DNA of 10,926 nt, taken from NCBI GenBank assembly GCA_020630895.1, contig JAHDII010000097.1, positions 1-10,926 of the forward strand. Direction: 5' to 3'. Source of the DNA: Saprospiraceae bacterium (GTDB lineage Bacteria; Bacteroidota; Bacteroidia; Chitinophagales; Saprospiraceae). Each line of letters opens with the position of its first letter. Position 1 is the stretch's first letter. Below are positions 1-7,425 of the stretch, one piece after another. The notes below the pieces were generated by a model, which saw nothing but the letters and a program-made list of their open reading frames with translations, made no database searches and was not told where the DNA came from. The position numbers and the translations under genes were made by a program.

Positions 1-40
1 TATTTCATTTTAAACGAATTTTCTGCACTCTTTTCACTAA

Positions 41-72
41 ATTGAATAAGGTCGAGCCTTTTTTTATTCAAT
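41..72. terminator. Hairpin downstream of icmF, possible bidirectional terminator
   Basis: ATTGAATAA at 41-49 is perfectly complementary to TTATTCAAT at 64-72. Inside it GG 50-51 can pair with CC 57-58 around the loop TCGAG, leaving a five-T bulge (59-63). Read on the plus strand, the alternative short stem AAGG-TCGAG-CCTT is followed directly by TTTTT, as in an intrinsic terminator. It lies 20 bp past the icmF stop codon on the minus strand, so it may end transcripts from either side. A plus-strand open frame entering from the left edge stops with TGA at 43-45, inside the left arm, but it is too short to call a gene. Function is inferred from position and shape. Confidence 0.4.
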
Positions 73-92
73 AATAATTTTAAGATAATGTA

Positions 93-3000
93 TTACATAT
101 TTCTTCTGTATTGACCACCTACTTCATATAGAGCATTGGTAATTTGTCCTAGAGAACAATATTTAGATGCTTCTATTAATTGGTCAAAAACATTTCCATT
201 TTCAATAGCCACTTGTTGTAATTTTTTTAATAATTGTTGAGATTTATCTTTATTTTTTTCTTGAAGATTTTTTAATGTTTTAATTTGATCTTCTTTTTCT
301 TCTTCTGTTGCTCGAATAACTTCATCGGGAATAATAGTTGGAGATCCTTCTTTAGATAAAAATGTATTCACTCCAATAATTTTAAATTCTCCTGTATGTT
401 TTAATGTTTCATAATATAAAGATTCTTCTTGAATTTTTCCTCTTTGATACATGGTTTCCATAGCTCCTAAAACACCACCTCTTTCAGTAATTCTTTCAAA
501 CTCCATTAAAACAGCTTCTTCAACCAATTCAGTTAATTCTTCAATAATAAAAGAACCTTGATTGGGGTTTTCATTTTTCGCCATTCCTAATTCATGATTA
601 ATAATCATTTGAATTGCCATAGCTCTTCTTACGGATTCTTCTGTAGGTGTTGTAATAGCTTCATCATAGGCGTTAGTATGTAAAGAATTACAATTATCAT
701 AAATGGCATATAATGCTTGAAGTGTTGTACGAATATCATTAAAAGAAATTTCTTGGGCATGAAGAGAACGCCCAGACGTTTGAATATGATATTTTAATTT
801 TTGACTTCTTTCATTAGCATTGTATTTTAATTTCATTGCTTTTGCCCAAATTCTTCGAGCAACGCGACCTATTACTGCATATTCAGGATCAACTCCATTA
901 GAAAAGAAAAAGGATAAATTAGGAGCAAATTTATTAATATCCATTCCTCTAGATAAATAATATTCTACAAAAGTAAATCCATTAGATAATGTAAATGCTA
1001 ATTGAGAAATTGGATTGGCTCCCGCTTCTGCAATATGATAACCAGAAATTGAAACAGAATAAAAATTGCGTACATTTTGATCAATAAAATATTGTTGAAC
1101 ATCTCCCATTAAACGCAAAGAAAATTCGGTAGAAAAAATACAAGTATTTTGTGCTTGATCTTCTTTTAAAATATCTGCTTGTACCGTTCCTCTAACAGCG
1201 GATAATGTTTTTGCTTTTATTTCATTATAAATTTCAGGTTCTAATACTTGATCTCCTGTTAGTCCTAATAACATTAATCCTAAACCATCATTTCCTTTTG
1301 GAATAGGTGCATAATATTTGGGACGAGGCAAATTTTGATCATCATATAATTCTTTTAATTTTTCCTCTACCAAATGTTCTAAATTATTTTCTTTAATATA
1401 AATTTCACATTGTTGATCAATAGCTGCATTTAAAAAGAAAGCACAAATAGTTGCCGCAGGACCATTAATGGTCATAGAGACAGAAGTATTGGGCAAACAT
1501 AAATTAAAACCAGAATATAATTTTTTAGCATCATCTAAACAACAAACACTCACTCCTGAATTTCCAATCTTTCCATAAATATCTGGACGATAATCTGGAT
1601 CTTCTCCATAAAGCGTTACGGAATCAAAAGCAGTACTTAAACGATTGGCTGGCATATCTAAAGAAACGTAATGAAATCTTTTATTGGTTCGTTCTGGTCC
1701 TCCTTCTCCTGCAAACATTCTTGTAGGATCTTCTCCTTGTCTTTTAAATGGAAATACACCTGCTGTAAATGGAAATTCTCCAGGAACATTTTCTTGTAAA
1801 ACATAATTTAAAATTTCGCCCCAATCTTTAAATTTAGGCAAAGCTACACGAGGTATTTTTTGATGAGAAAGAGAAACAGTATGTGTAGGAACTTTTATTT
1901 CTTTAGTTCTTACTTTATATATAAATTCATCTGCTTTATACGCTGATTTTTTTTCTTCCCAAGTATCTAAAATTCTTTTACAACGACCATCTAAATCTAA
2001 TTCTAAATCATTATACTGATTTTCTAAAACTTGAATAACGGCTTCTTTACTTTCTACATTTTCTGCATTTTTAATATGCTCAATAGATTGTTTCAATCCA
2101 AATAAACGTCTTGCAATATTACATTGGCGATCTGCCCAAGCATCATACTGACGATTATTTTCTGCTATTTCAGCTAGATACCTCGTTCGCTTAGGAGGAA
2201 TGATATAAATCTTTTCACTCATAGCATCTGTAATGCCATAATTAGATTGTAAATCGGCATTGGTTTTCTCTACAACTTTATCCATTATTTTTTTGTAGAG
2301 ATTATTCATTCCTGGATCATTAAATTGGCTAGCTATTGTTCCATGAACGGGCATATCATCAATAGGATCATGCCATAAATTATGGTTGCGTTGATATTGT
2401 TTTCTAATATCTCTTAGTGCATCTAATGCTCCTCTTTTATCAAATTTATTGAGGGCAATAATATCTGCAAAATCGAGCATATCAATTTTTTCTAATTGAG
2501 TAGCTGCTCCATATTCTGGCGTCATTACATATAAAGAAACATCTGAATGATCGATAATTTCTGTATCTGATTGTCCGATACCAGAAGTTTCTAAAATAAT
2601 TAAATCAAAACCTGATGCTTTGAAAACATCTACTGCTCCTTGTACATGTTTAGATAATGCTAAATTGGATTGCCTTGTCGCTAAAGAACGCATATATGCT
2701 CTAGGATGATTGACGGAGTTCATTCTAATTCTATCTCCTAGCAAAGCTCCCCCTGTTTTTCTTTTAGAAGGATCTACAGAAATAACACCTATGGTTTTAT
2801 CTTCAAAATCTAACAAAAAACGTCGTACTAATTCATCTACTAATGATGATTTTCCTGCCCCTCCAGTTCCTGTAATTCCTAATACTGGCGTTTGAATATT
2901 CTTAATACTTGCTCTTAGTTCAGTTAGCCAAGCATTACTTTCTTCAGGAAAGTTTTCAATAGCAGAAATTGTTTTTGCAATTGCAAATTGATTCTTGATA

Positions 3001-3476
3001 TTGAGTTGTTTGACTTCACCATTTAAGTTAGCTCCAGAAGGATAATCACAACCTTGTAATACATCATTAATCATTCCTTGTAATCCCATTACTCGACCAT
3101 CATCCGGAGAATAAATTCTAGCAATGCCATAATCCATTAATTCCTGAATTTCTGAAGGAAGAATCGTTCCGCCACCGCCTCCATAAATTTTAATATGCCC
3201 TGCTCCTCTTTCTTTCAACAAATCATGCATATATTTAAAAAATTCATTGTGCCCTCCTTGGTAAGAAGTGATTGCAATTCCTTGAACATCTTCTTGAATC
3301 GCTGTATTAACAATTTCATGAACAGAGCGGTTATGTCCTAGATGAATAATCTCTGCTCCTGACGATTGCATAATTCTACGCATAATATTAATTGCGGCAT
3401 CATGACCATCAAAAAGGGAGGCTGCTGTAACAATTCTAACTTTATTTTTGGGTTGGTATGGAGATATTGGTTGCAT
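93..3476 (-). CDS. icmF: Fused isobutyryl-CoA mutase IcmF (B12-binding, MeaB-like GTPase and mutase domains)
   Basis: This cytosolic adenosylcobalamin enzyme interconverts isobutyryl-CoA and n-butyryl-CoA (carbon-skeleton rearrangement in branched-chain acyl-CoA metabolism) and carries its own G-protein chaperone. Of its 1127 residues, about 10-145 form the B12-binding domain, with the DGHD motif holding the likely axial His25. Residues about 195-410 form the MeaB-like GTPase, with Walker A GTGGAGKSS (203-211), the ETSGIGQSD loop (296-304) and NKFD (343-346). Residues about 550-1127 form the mutase TIM barrel, with SGYH (His814). Phe588 in RMFAG and Gln776 in QAQNT stand where methylmalonyl-CoA mutases have Tyr and Arg, which favours isobutyryl-CoA as substrate. 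Length and domain order match full-length IcmF, with no break seen. The ATG at 3476 is 24 bp from a good TAnnTTTG box. No related metabolic gene is in the window. Confidence 0.96.
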   Translation of the reverse strand: MQPISPYQPKNKVRIVTAASLFDGHDAAINIMRRIMQSSGAEIIHLGHNRSVHEIVNTAIQEDVQGIAITSYQGGHNEFFKYMHDLLKERGAGHIKIYGGGGGTILPSEIQELMDYGIARIYSPDDGRVMGLQGMINDVLQGCDYPSGANLNGEVKQLNIKNQFAIAKTISAIENFPEESNAWLTELRASIKNIQTPVLGITGTGGAGKSSLVDELVRRFLLDFEDKTIGVISVDPSKRKTGGALLGDRIRMNSVNHPRAYMRSLATRQSNLALSKHVQGAVDVFKASGFDLIILETSGIGQSDTEIIDHSDVSLYVMTPEYGAATQLEKIDMLDFADIIALNKFDKRGALDALRDIRKQYQRNHNLWHDPIDDMPVHGTIASQFNDPGMNNLYKKIMDKVVEKTNADLQSNYGITDAMSEKIYIIPPKRTRYLAEIAENNRQYDAWADRQCNIARRLFGLKQSIEHIKNAENVESKEAVIQVLENQYNDLELDLDGRCKRILDTWEEKKSAYKADEFIYKVRTKEIKVPTHTVSLSHQKIPRVALPKFKDWGEILNYVLQENVPGEFPFTAGVFPFKRQGEDPTRMFAGEGGPERTNKRFHYVSLDMPANRLSTAFDSVTLYGEDPDYRPDIYGKIGNSGVSVCCLDDAKKLYSGFNLCLPNTSVSMTINGPAATICAFFLNAAIDQQCEIYIKENNLEHLVEEKLKELYDDQNLPRPKYYAPIPKGNDGLGLMLLGLTGDQVLEPEIYNEIKAKTLSAVRGTVQADILKEDQAQNTCIFSTEFSLRLMGDVQQYFIDQNVRNFYSVSISGYHIAEAGANPISQLAFTLSNGFTFVEYYLSRGMDINKFAPNLSFFFSNGVDPEYAVIGRVARRIWAKAMKLKYNANERSQKLKYHIQTSGRSLHAQEISFNDIRTTLQALYAIYDNCNSLHTNAYDEAITTPTEESVRRAMAIQMIINHELGMAKNENPNQGSFIIEELTELVEEAVLMEFERITERGGVLGAMETMYQRGKIQEESLYYETLKHTGEFKIIGVNTFLSKEGSPTIIPDEVIRATEEEKEDQIKTLKNLQEKNKDKSQQLLKKLQQVAIENGNVFDQLIEASKYCSLGQITNALYEVGGQYRRNM

Positions 3477-3499
3477 ACGACTTCATTGATTTTAGACTA

Positions 3500-3507
3500 C
3501 AAAGATA
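3500..3507 (-). promoter_or_regulatory. Bacteroidota-type -7 element for icmF
   Basis: Read on the minus strand, 3507-3500 is TATCTTTG, a perfect match to the Bacteroidota -7 consensus TAnnTTTG. A start site about 6 nt downstream would leave a leader of roughly 17 nt before the icmF ATG. The nearest upstream TTTG (3526-3523) is only 15 bp away, shorter than the usual spacing, so the -33 element is uncertain. Confidence 0.5.
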
Positions 3508-3529
3508 CGAGTTTTACGGCTTCAAAGGT

Positions 3530-3537
3530 TATATTTG
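3530..3537 (+). promoter_or_regulatory. Bacteroidota-type -7 element for the membrane protein/glycosyltransferase unit
   Basis: TATATTTG at 3530-3537 matches the TAnnTTTG consensus and lies 41 bp before the ATG at 3579, giving a predicted leader of about 35 nt. No clear TTTG is seen at the expected upstream distance (a TTTTAC run lies near 3512-3517). With the minus-strand box at 3500-3507 it makes a compact divergent promoter region. Confidence 0.4.
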
Positions 3538-3578
3538 TTTTGAAAATAGAAAGAGAACATCTTCCTTAAACCAAAAAT

Positions 3579-4127
3579 ATGTCAGAAAAAAATTGGAAAG
3601 ATGATTTATTAGACGATATGTCTTTGTATGATGAGCCTATTTATATTTCCTTTAAAAAATTTATAAAAGGAGTACTTTTAGCTTTATTGATTCAATCCAT
3701 ACTTTGGATTTTATTTATTGTAAATTTTAGTTTAGATATTTTTCCTTTGTTTACTATTTTTAAATGGGATGGTCAGAAATTTGAAAGTTATCATGCTTTA
3801 ATCAGTATTTCTTATGGAATTTCTGCTTTTTTTTATTTTAAATTTTGTGCGTATCAAAAAGTAAAAAGAACTTGGCTCTATAGTGGAATTTTTACCATTC
3901 CTACTATTGGTATTATTGTGTTAATTAGTGCTTTATTAATTGATCGAAATGATTTTTCTTTTGTTAATTTACTAGAAAGATGTTTGAAAGATTGGAATAT
4001 TTTCCTAATGCTTTTAGTGTCTGGAATAGGAATTTATATCGGGGTATTATTGTCTTTAAAATCTAATTGGTTAGCTGGTATTTTGCTATGTTTATTTTCT
4101 ACTTTAATATTAATGTTTGTGAGATAA
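3579..4127 (+). CDS. Multi-pass inner-membrane protein of unknown function
   Basis: I do not recognise this 182-residue protein. It has an acidic, hydrophilic N-terminus (about residues 1-26, rich in Asp and Glu), then about five hydrophobic segments, near residues 30-52, 72-90, 100-121, 140-160 and 163-181. It ends almost directly after the last segment, with Val-Arg. There is no signal peptide, no cysteine pair and no obvious catalytic motif. Charge placement suggests the N-terminus is cytoplasmic. The ATG follows an A-rich stretch, and codon use agrees with the flanking genes. It ends 29 bp before the glycosyltransferase ATG on the same strand, so the two are probably co-transcribed. A helper role for that enzyme, for example as a membrane partner, is possible but is only inferred from position. 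Confidence 0.8.
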   Translation: MSEKNWKDDLLDDMSLYDEPIYISFKKFIKGVLLALLIQSILWILFIVNFSLDIFPLFTIFKWDGQKFESYHALISISYGISAFFYFKFCAYQKVKRTWLYSGIFTIPTIGIIVLISALLIDRNDFSFVNLLERCLKDWNIFLMLLVSGIGIYIGVLLSLKSNWLAGILLCLFSTLILMFVR

Positions 4128-4156
4128 AATATGTACACAACTGTTCAAAATAATTG

Positions 4157-5563
4157 ATGATGAATAAAAACCAACTGATAACTTTACTATCAGATATTCG
4201 CTTTTGGATATTGTTCTTTTTTGCTGTTCGTTTATTAGGAATTACAGATCCTCCTATAGATTTTGGACATAGTTGGCGACAAGCATTTACAAGTAGTGTT
4301 GCTAGAAATTTTTTAGATATTCATGCTAATATTTTATATCCTAGATTAGATAATGGAGGAAATTTACCAGGTATAACAGGTTGTGAATTTCCTTTTTATA
4401 ATTATTTAATTTATATCTGTCATTCTATTTTTGGTTATACTCATTGGAGTGGTCGGCTTATTAATTTAATTGTCTCTAGTATTGGATTTTATTATTTTTA
4501 TTTAATTGTAAAAAATGTATTTGACAAAAGAGTTGCTTTTAATGCAACTATATTATTAATCGTTTCTATTTGGATTGTTTTTGTTAGAAAAATAATGCCT
4601 GATACTTTTAGTGTTTCCTTGGTCATTATTGGTTTATATTATTGTATAGAATATTTAAAAAATGGAAAAAATAGACATTTATTTCTATTTTTTTTATTGA
4701 ATACTTTAGGCATTTTAAGTAAAATTCCTGCTCTTTGTTTAATGAGTGGTTTAGCCATTGTTCCTTTTATTCATACTATAGAATGGAGTCGAAAAATAAA
4801 AATGATTCTTGTAGGAAGCCTTTCTTTTTTAATTTGTGCTTGGTGGTATTTTTATTGGGTTCCCTATTTAAATACTTATGGAACTCCATTTCAACATTCT
4901 AAAGGAATTATGCATGGGTTAAGAGAAATACAACCTCTTCTTTATTGGTATTTTAGAAATTATTATTTCTGTTCTTTTTATTCTTATGTGGCTATTACTT
5001 GTTTTGGAATTGGTTTTATTTTATTGATGTTGAGTCGACATCATAAAGCAAAAATTGTTTTTGGAATTATTACTTTCACTTTTGTAATTTTTACTATAAA
5101 AACAGGAAATGTTTTTCCTCATCATAATTATTATATGATATCTTATGTTCCTGCAATGGCTATTGTTGCAGGTTATTTTTTGGCAAAATTACCTCAACCG
5201 ATTTATTTTATTATTTTAGGAATTATTACTTATCAAAGTTATTCTCAATTGAAAAGTAATTTTGTTCCTTTGGAAAATAGATTACACTTATTAGAATTAG
5301 AAAATATTGTTACAAAACATGTTCCCAAAAATGACTTAATTTTTATTAATGGAGGCCCCTCTCCTTTACATATGTATTTTACAAGAAGAAAAGGCTGGAC
5401 AGCTGGAGATGATAAATTAGATGATGCATTTTGGCTCAATCATTTAAAAGAATTAGGTGCAAAATATATTGTTGTAGATAAAACTACTTATAAAAACAAA
5501 ATTCCTCAATATGTTTCTCTCTACGAAGATGATAATTTTGAAATTTATAAGATGAGTGAATGA
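4157..5563 (+). CDS. GT-C fold membrane glycosyltransferase, family 39/ArnT-like
   Basis: This looks like an integral-membrane GT-C glycosyltransferase, a class that transfers sugars from polyprenyl-phosphate donors to envelope acceptors on the outer face of the inner membrane. The 468 residues contain many hydrophobic helices (first near 13-30). The first periplasmic loop carries HSWRQ, a VARNF segment and GCEFPFYNYL, the pattern seen in Bacteroidota PMT/ArnT-like proteins. The C-terminal ~110 residues form a soluble periplasmic domain. ATG 4157 (or the adjacent ATG 4160) is preferred to the in-frame TTG at 4154. It follows the unknown membrane protein by 29 bp. Donor and acceptor cannot be read from the sequence; no O-antigen or lipid A genes adjoin it. 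The family is fairly sure, the substrate unknown. Confidence 0.85.
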   Translation: MMNKNQLITLLSDIRFWILFFFAVRLLGITDPPIDFGHSWRQAFTSSVARNFLDIHANILYPRLDNGGNLPGITGCEFPFYNYLIYICHSIFGYTHWSGRLINLIVSSIGFYYFYLIVKNVFDKRVAFNATILLIVSIWIVFVRKIMPDTFSVSLVIIGLYYCIEYLKNGKNRHLFLFFLLNTLGILSKIPALCLMSGLAIVPFIHTIEWSRKIKMILVGSLSFLICAWWYFYWVPYLNTYGTPFQHSKGIMHGLREIQPLLYWYFRNYYFCSFYSYVAITCFGIGFILLMLSRHHKAKIVFGIITFTFVIFTIKTGNVFPHHNYYMISYVPAMAIVAGYFLAKLPQPIYFIILGIITYQSYSQLKSNFVPLENRLHLLELENIVTKHVPKNDLIFINGGPSPLHMYFTRRKGWTAGDDKLDDAFWLNHLKELGAKYIVVDKTTYKNKIPQYVSLYEDDNFEIYKMSE

Positions 5564-5590
5564 TTTATTATTAAGGAACTATTTATTTTT

Positions 5591-5618
5591 TTTGCTGTTA
5601 TTGTATTGTATAGATTTT
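5591..5618 (+). promoter_or_regulatory. Possible promoter of the 52-aa gene
   Basis: TTTG at 5591-5594 and TAGATTTT at 5611-5618 (seven of eight matches to TAnnTTTG) are separated by 16 bp, slightly short of the usual Bacteroidota spacing. A start site near 5625 would leave about 10 nt of leader before the ATG at 5635. In such AT-rich DNA a near-match may arise by chance. Confidence 0.3.
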
Positions 5619-5634
5619 TTAAAATATAATAACA

Positions 5635-5793
5635 ATGAAACATTCTAAAAATAAAATAAAAAAACTATTAGAAGCATCCATTAGAGAGTCTCGTAAAGAA
5701 CAAGGTTTTTTTGATGGTAGATTTAATAACAAATCTCATCGTTCTAAAAAAACATACACGAGAAAAATTAAACATAAAAATAATTTTTATTAA
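5635..5793 (+). CDS. 52-aa highly basic protein, possibly ArfA-like ribosome-rescue factor
   Basis: A complete short gene (ATG 5635, TAA 5791) with 52 residues, very rich in Lys, Arg and Asn, strongly basic and without acidic clusters. Residues about 8-23 could form an amphipathic helix. After GFFDGRF (24-30) comes a basic stretch with KKTYTRKIKHK (38-48). As I remember Escherichia coli ArfA, it has an FRQRV segment followed by GSYMRKGKH. The order (helix, Phe-rich turn, Lys-rich stretch, Tyr-x-Arg-Lys-x-Lys-His) is similar. ArfA recruits RF2 to ribosomes stalled without a stop codon. The match is short and from memory, so a generic RNA- or ribosome-binding peptide is equally possible. The gene sits 20 bp before the 2H phosphoesterase on the same strand and is probably co-transcribed with it. 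The coding call is good; the function is tentative. Confidence 0.7.
   Translation: MKHSKNKIKKLLEASIRESRKEQGFFDGRFNNKSHRSKKTYTRKIKHKNNFY
5774..5790 (+). repeat. A/T-only hairpin abutting the stop codon of the 52-aa gene
   Basis: ATAAAAA (5774-5780) and TTTTTAT (5784-5790) form a perfect 7-bp stem around TAA, ending exactly at the stop codon 5791-5793. The stem has no G-C pair, so it would be weak in RNA, and A/T palindromes are common in this genome. Confidence 0.35.
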
Positions 5794-5813
5794 GCGATAA
5801 CTCAATATAAAAA

Positions 5814-6359
5814 ATGGAATCTTCTATATATTTTTTAGCTATTGTTCCTCCTGAAGAAATACAAAAAGAAGTAACAGAGTTTAAAAATTATACCGTTCAA
5901 AATTTTAATTCTAAAAAAGCATTAAATTCTCCTCCTCATATTACAATAGTACCCCCTTTTAAATATGAAGAAGAAAAAATATCTAATGTGATTCAAGAAG
6001 TAAATGAATTTTCTAAAGGACAAAAACATTTTGAAATAGAATTGAAGAATTTTAATTGTTTTGCTCCTAGAGTGATTTATGTAGATGTATTAAAAAATAC
6101 TTTATTATCTGAAATGCGTCAAGATATAAATCATTTATTAGAACAAAAATGTAATATCGAATTCAAGTATAAAGAACAAGATTTTCATCCACACATGACT
6201 ATTGCTTTTAAAGATTTAAAAGCTAATGTTTTTCCGAAAGCTTGGGATCATTTTAGAAGAAAAAAATACAATGCCATTTTTAACGCTGAAGCTATTTATA
6301 TTTTTAAACATAATGGAACGAAGTGGGAAATAATGAATAGTTTTGAATTTGAAAAATAA
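5814..6359 (+). CDS. 2H phosphoesterase, 2'-5' RNA ligase (LigT/ThpR) family
   Basis: The 181-residue protein belongs to the 2H superfamily of small cytosolic enzymes that act on 2',3'-cyclic or 2'-5'-linked RNA ends. Both signature motifs are intact: PPHITIVPPF with His42 and Thr44, and FHPHMTIAF with His127 and Thr129. They are about 85 residues apart, as expected for the two-lobed fold, and the length is typical. Bacterial relatives are named RNA 2',3'-cyclic phosphodiesterase (ThpR) or 2'-5' RNA ligase; the true substrate of most is unsettled, and the sequence does not decide it here. The gene follows the 52-aa basic protein by 20 bp. It converges on a pair of RlaP-type nucleotidyltransferase genes, with only 7 bp between the stop codons, which makes an RNA end-repair role attractive but unproven. 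Confidence 0.88.
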   Translation: MESSIYFLAIVPPEEIQKEVTEFKNYTVQNFNSKKALNSPPHITIVPPFKYEEEKISNVIQEVNEFSKGQKHFEIELKNFNCFAPRVIYVDVLKNTLLSEMRQDINHLLEQKCNIEFKYKEQDFHPHMTIAFKDLKANVFPKAWDHFRRKKYNAIFNAEAIYIFKHNGTKWEIMNSFEFEK

Positions 6360-6376
6360 TTCAGAACTATTTTTCA
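6350..6376. terminator. Bidirectional hairpin overlapping both convergent stop codons
   Basis: TGAAAAATA (6350-6358) and TATTTTTCA (6368-6376) form a perfect 9-bp stem with a 9-nt loop. On each strand the 3' arm contains TATTTTTC, so each transcript would end in a stem with its own U-rich side. The stop codon of the 2H phosphoesterase gene (6357-6359) and that of the minus-strand nucleotidyltransferase gene (6367-6369) lie in or at the edge of the arms. Termination at a convergent gene pair is the natural reading. The stem is A/T-rich and therefore weak. Confidence 0.45.
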
Positions 6377-7425
6377 TTATAAAATTGCTCTCTTAATTCA
6401 ATCAACATTTTTTTGATCTTTTCTCTATTGGGTTTTTCTGGTAAATTAGATTCCTTAAAAGCTTCTTCCATTTCTAATTGTTTTTTTTCTGCTAAATTTA
6501 ATAACTCTTGATATTCATAATTTCCCGATTTAATATCTAACAAAAAATTACGATCTTTTCGCTTCACATTAATTTTTTGTTCTCTAGCAATTTCAATCGC
6601 CATCTCTAACAATCTAAAAGTGTGCATCATGTTTTTTGAATCATAATTTTTGCCATGTTTTTTTGTATTTTCATATCTTGCTTCATTTCTTTTTTCTACC
6701 CAATCCCAATACTCTTTATAATCTTTACAATATTTAGAATATCCATCTTGATTAAAATACAACAATGCTTCTTGGTCTTTATTTTTAGGAATAGAACTTA
6801 ATGCAACTTCATTTGATTTTTCATTTTTAATAATACCTTTAAAATTATTATTTTCTCCATAATATAATCCATATACATTTTTCATGTGAGGAATATTAAT
6901 TAATCCACAATATTTTTGTTCCCATTTTTTGAGTTCTAAATATTTCAACAAAGAAACCGATCCATTTTGATAATTAATATAACAAAAATCAAGAACACTT
7001 TTTCTTTTTTCATCTACAGGATTTAATATTTTCTTTTTTAATCCTCTTGCTTTTTTAATTTGAGAAAAAGCAAATTTCCCAAAAGTATTTTTACATAATT
7101 TTGATAAAAAATCTTGAGGTTGAATAATATCTAAAAATGGATGTTTATATAAAATGGATGAAGGTGGCGTATTTAATAATTCTAAAATATTAGGGTTGTT
7201 TACAGATAACAATTCCATAAACCTTCCTAATTCATAATATACAATATCATTCGTTTCATTATTGACTTGAGGTATATAATTCAATCCATAAAAATCAGAT
7301 TTAGGAAGCAAAAAAACACCTTTAATATCTGTATCTGATGTAGGAGTATCTAATCCATAAGCTTTACTTCCACTAATACATTCTAAAATAATTAAATTCT
7401 TTTTTTTTAATTCTTCAATCGTCAT
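6367..7425 (-). CDS. PF10127/COG3541 nucleotidyltransferase (RlaP-type), long paralogue
   Basis: A 352-residue soluble protein with a DNA polymerase beta-type nucleotidyltransferase core at its N-terminus. The motif SGSKAYGL (18-25) is followed by SDTDIKG (30-36), with the metal-binding pair Asp31 and Asp33; Glu65 in YYELGRF is a candidate for the third acid. NPNILELL (78-85) is a typical following segment. The remaining ~260 residues are Lys/Glu-rich and probably helical, with HTFRLLEMAIEIA near 269-281. Comparative genomics has linked PF10127 members to RNA repair (name RlaP), but the transferred nucleotide and target are unknown. The start overlaps the end of the shorter paralogue by 11 bp, so the two are likely translationally coupled. 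The family call is firm, the biochemical role is not. Confidence 0.85.
   Translation of the reverse strand: MTIEELKKKNLIILECISGSKAYGLDTPTSDTDIKGVFLLPKSDFYGLNYIPQVNNETNDIVYYELGRFMELLSVNNPNILELLNTPPSSILYKHPFLDIIQPQDFLSKLCKNTFGKFAFSQIKKARGLKKKILNPVDEKRKSVLDFCYINYQNGSVSLLKYLELKKWEQKYCGLINIPHMKNVYGLYYGENNNFKGIIKNEKSNEVALSSIPKNKDQEALLYFNQDGYSKYCKDYKEYWDWVEKRNEARYENTKKHGKNYDSKNMMHTFRLLEMAIEIAREQKINVKRKDRNFLLDIKSGNYEYQELLNLAEKKQLEMEEAFKESNLPEKPNREKIKKMLIELREQFYNEK

Noticed and set aside
1..72. Coding remnant at the left edge on either strand
   Set aside because: Plus frame 1 is open for only 14 codons before TGA 43-45. The minus frame beyond icmF is open to the edge but has no ATG until position 8. 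Neither can be supported from so few bases.
2710..2895. 61-aa plus-strand open frame inside icmF
   Set aside because: It is antisense to the conserved GTPase domain of icmF and is explained by that gene's codons.
3366..3569. 67-aa plus-strand frame across the icmF start
   Set aside because: It overlaps the conserved B12-binding domain in antisense and the divergent promoter region; no recognisable protein pattern.
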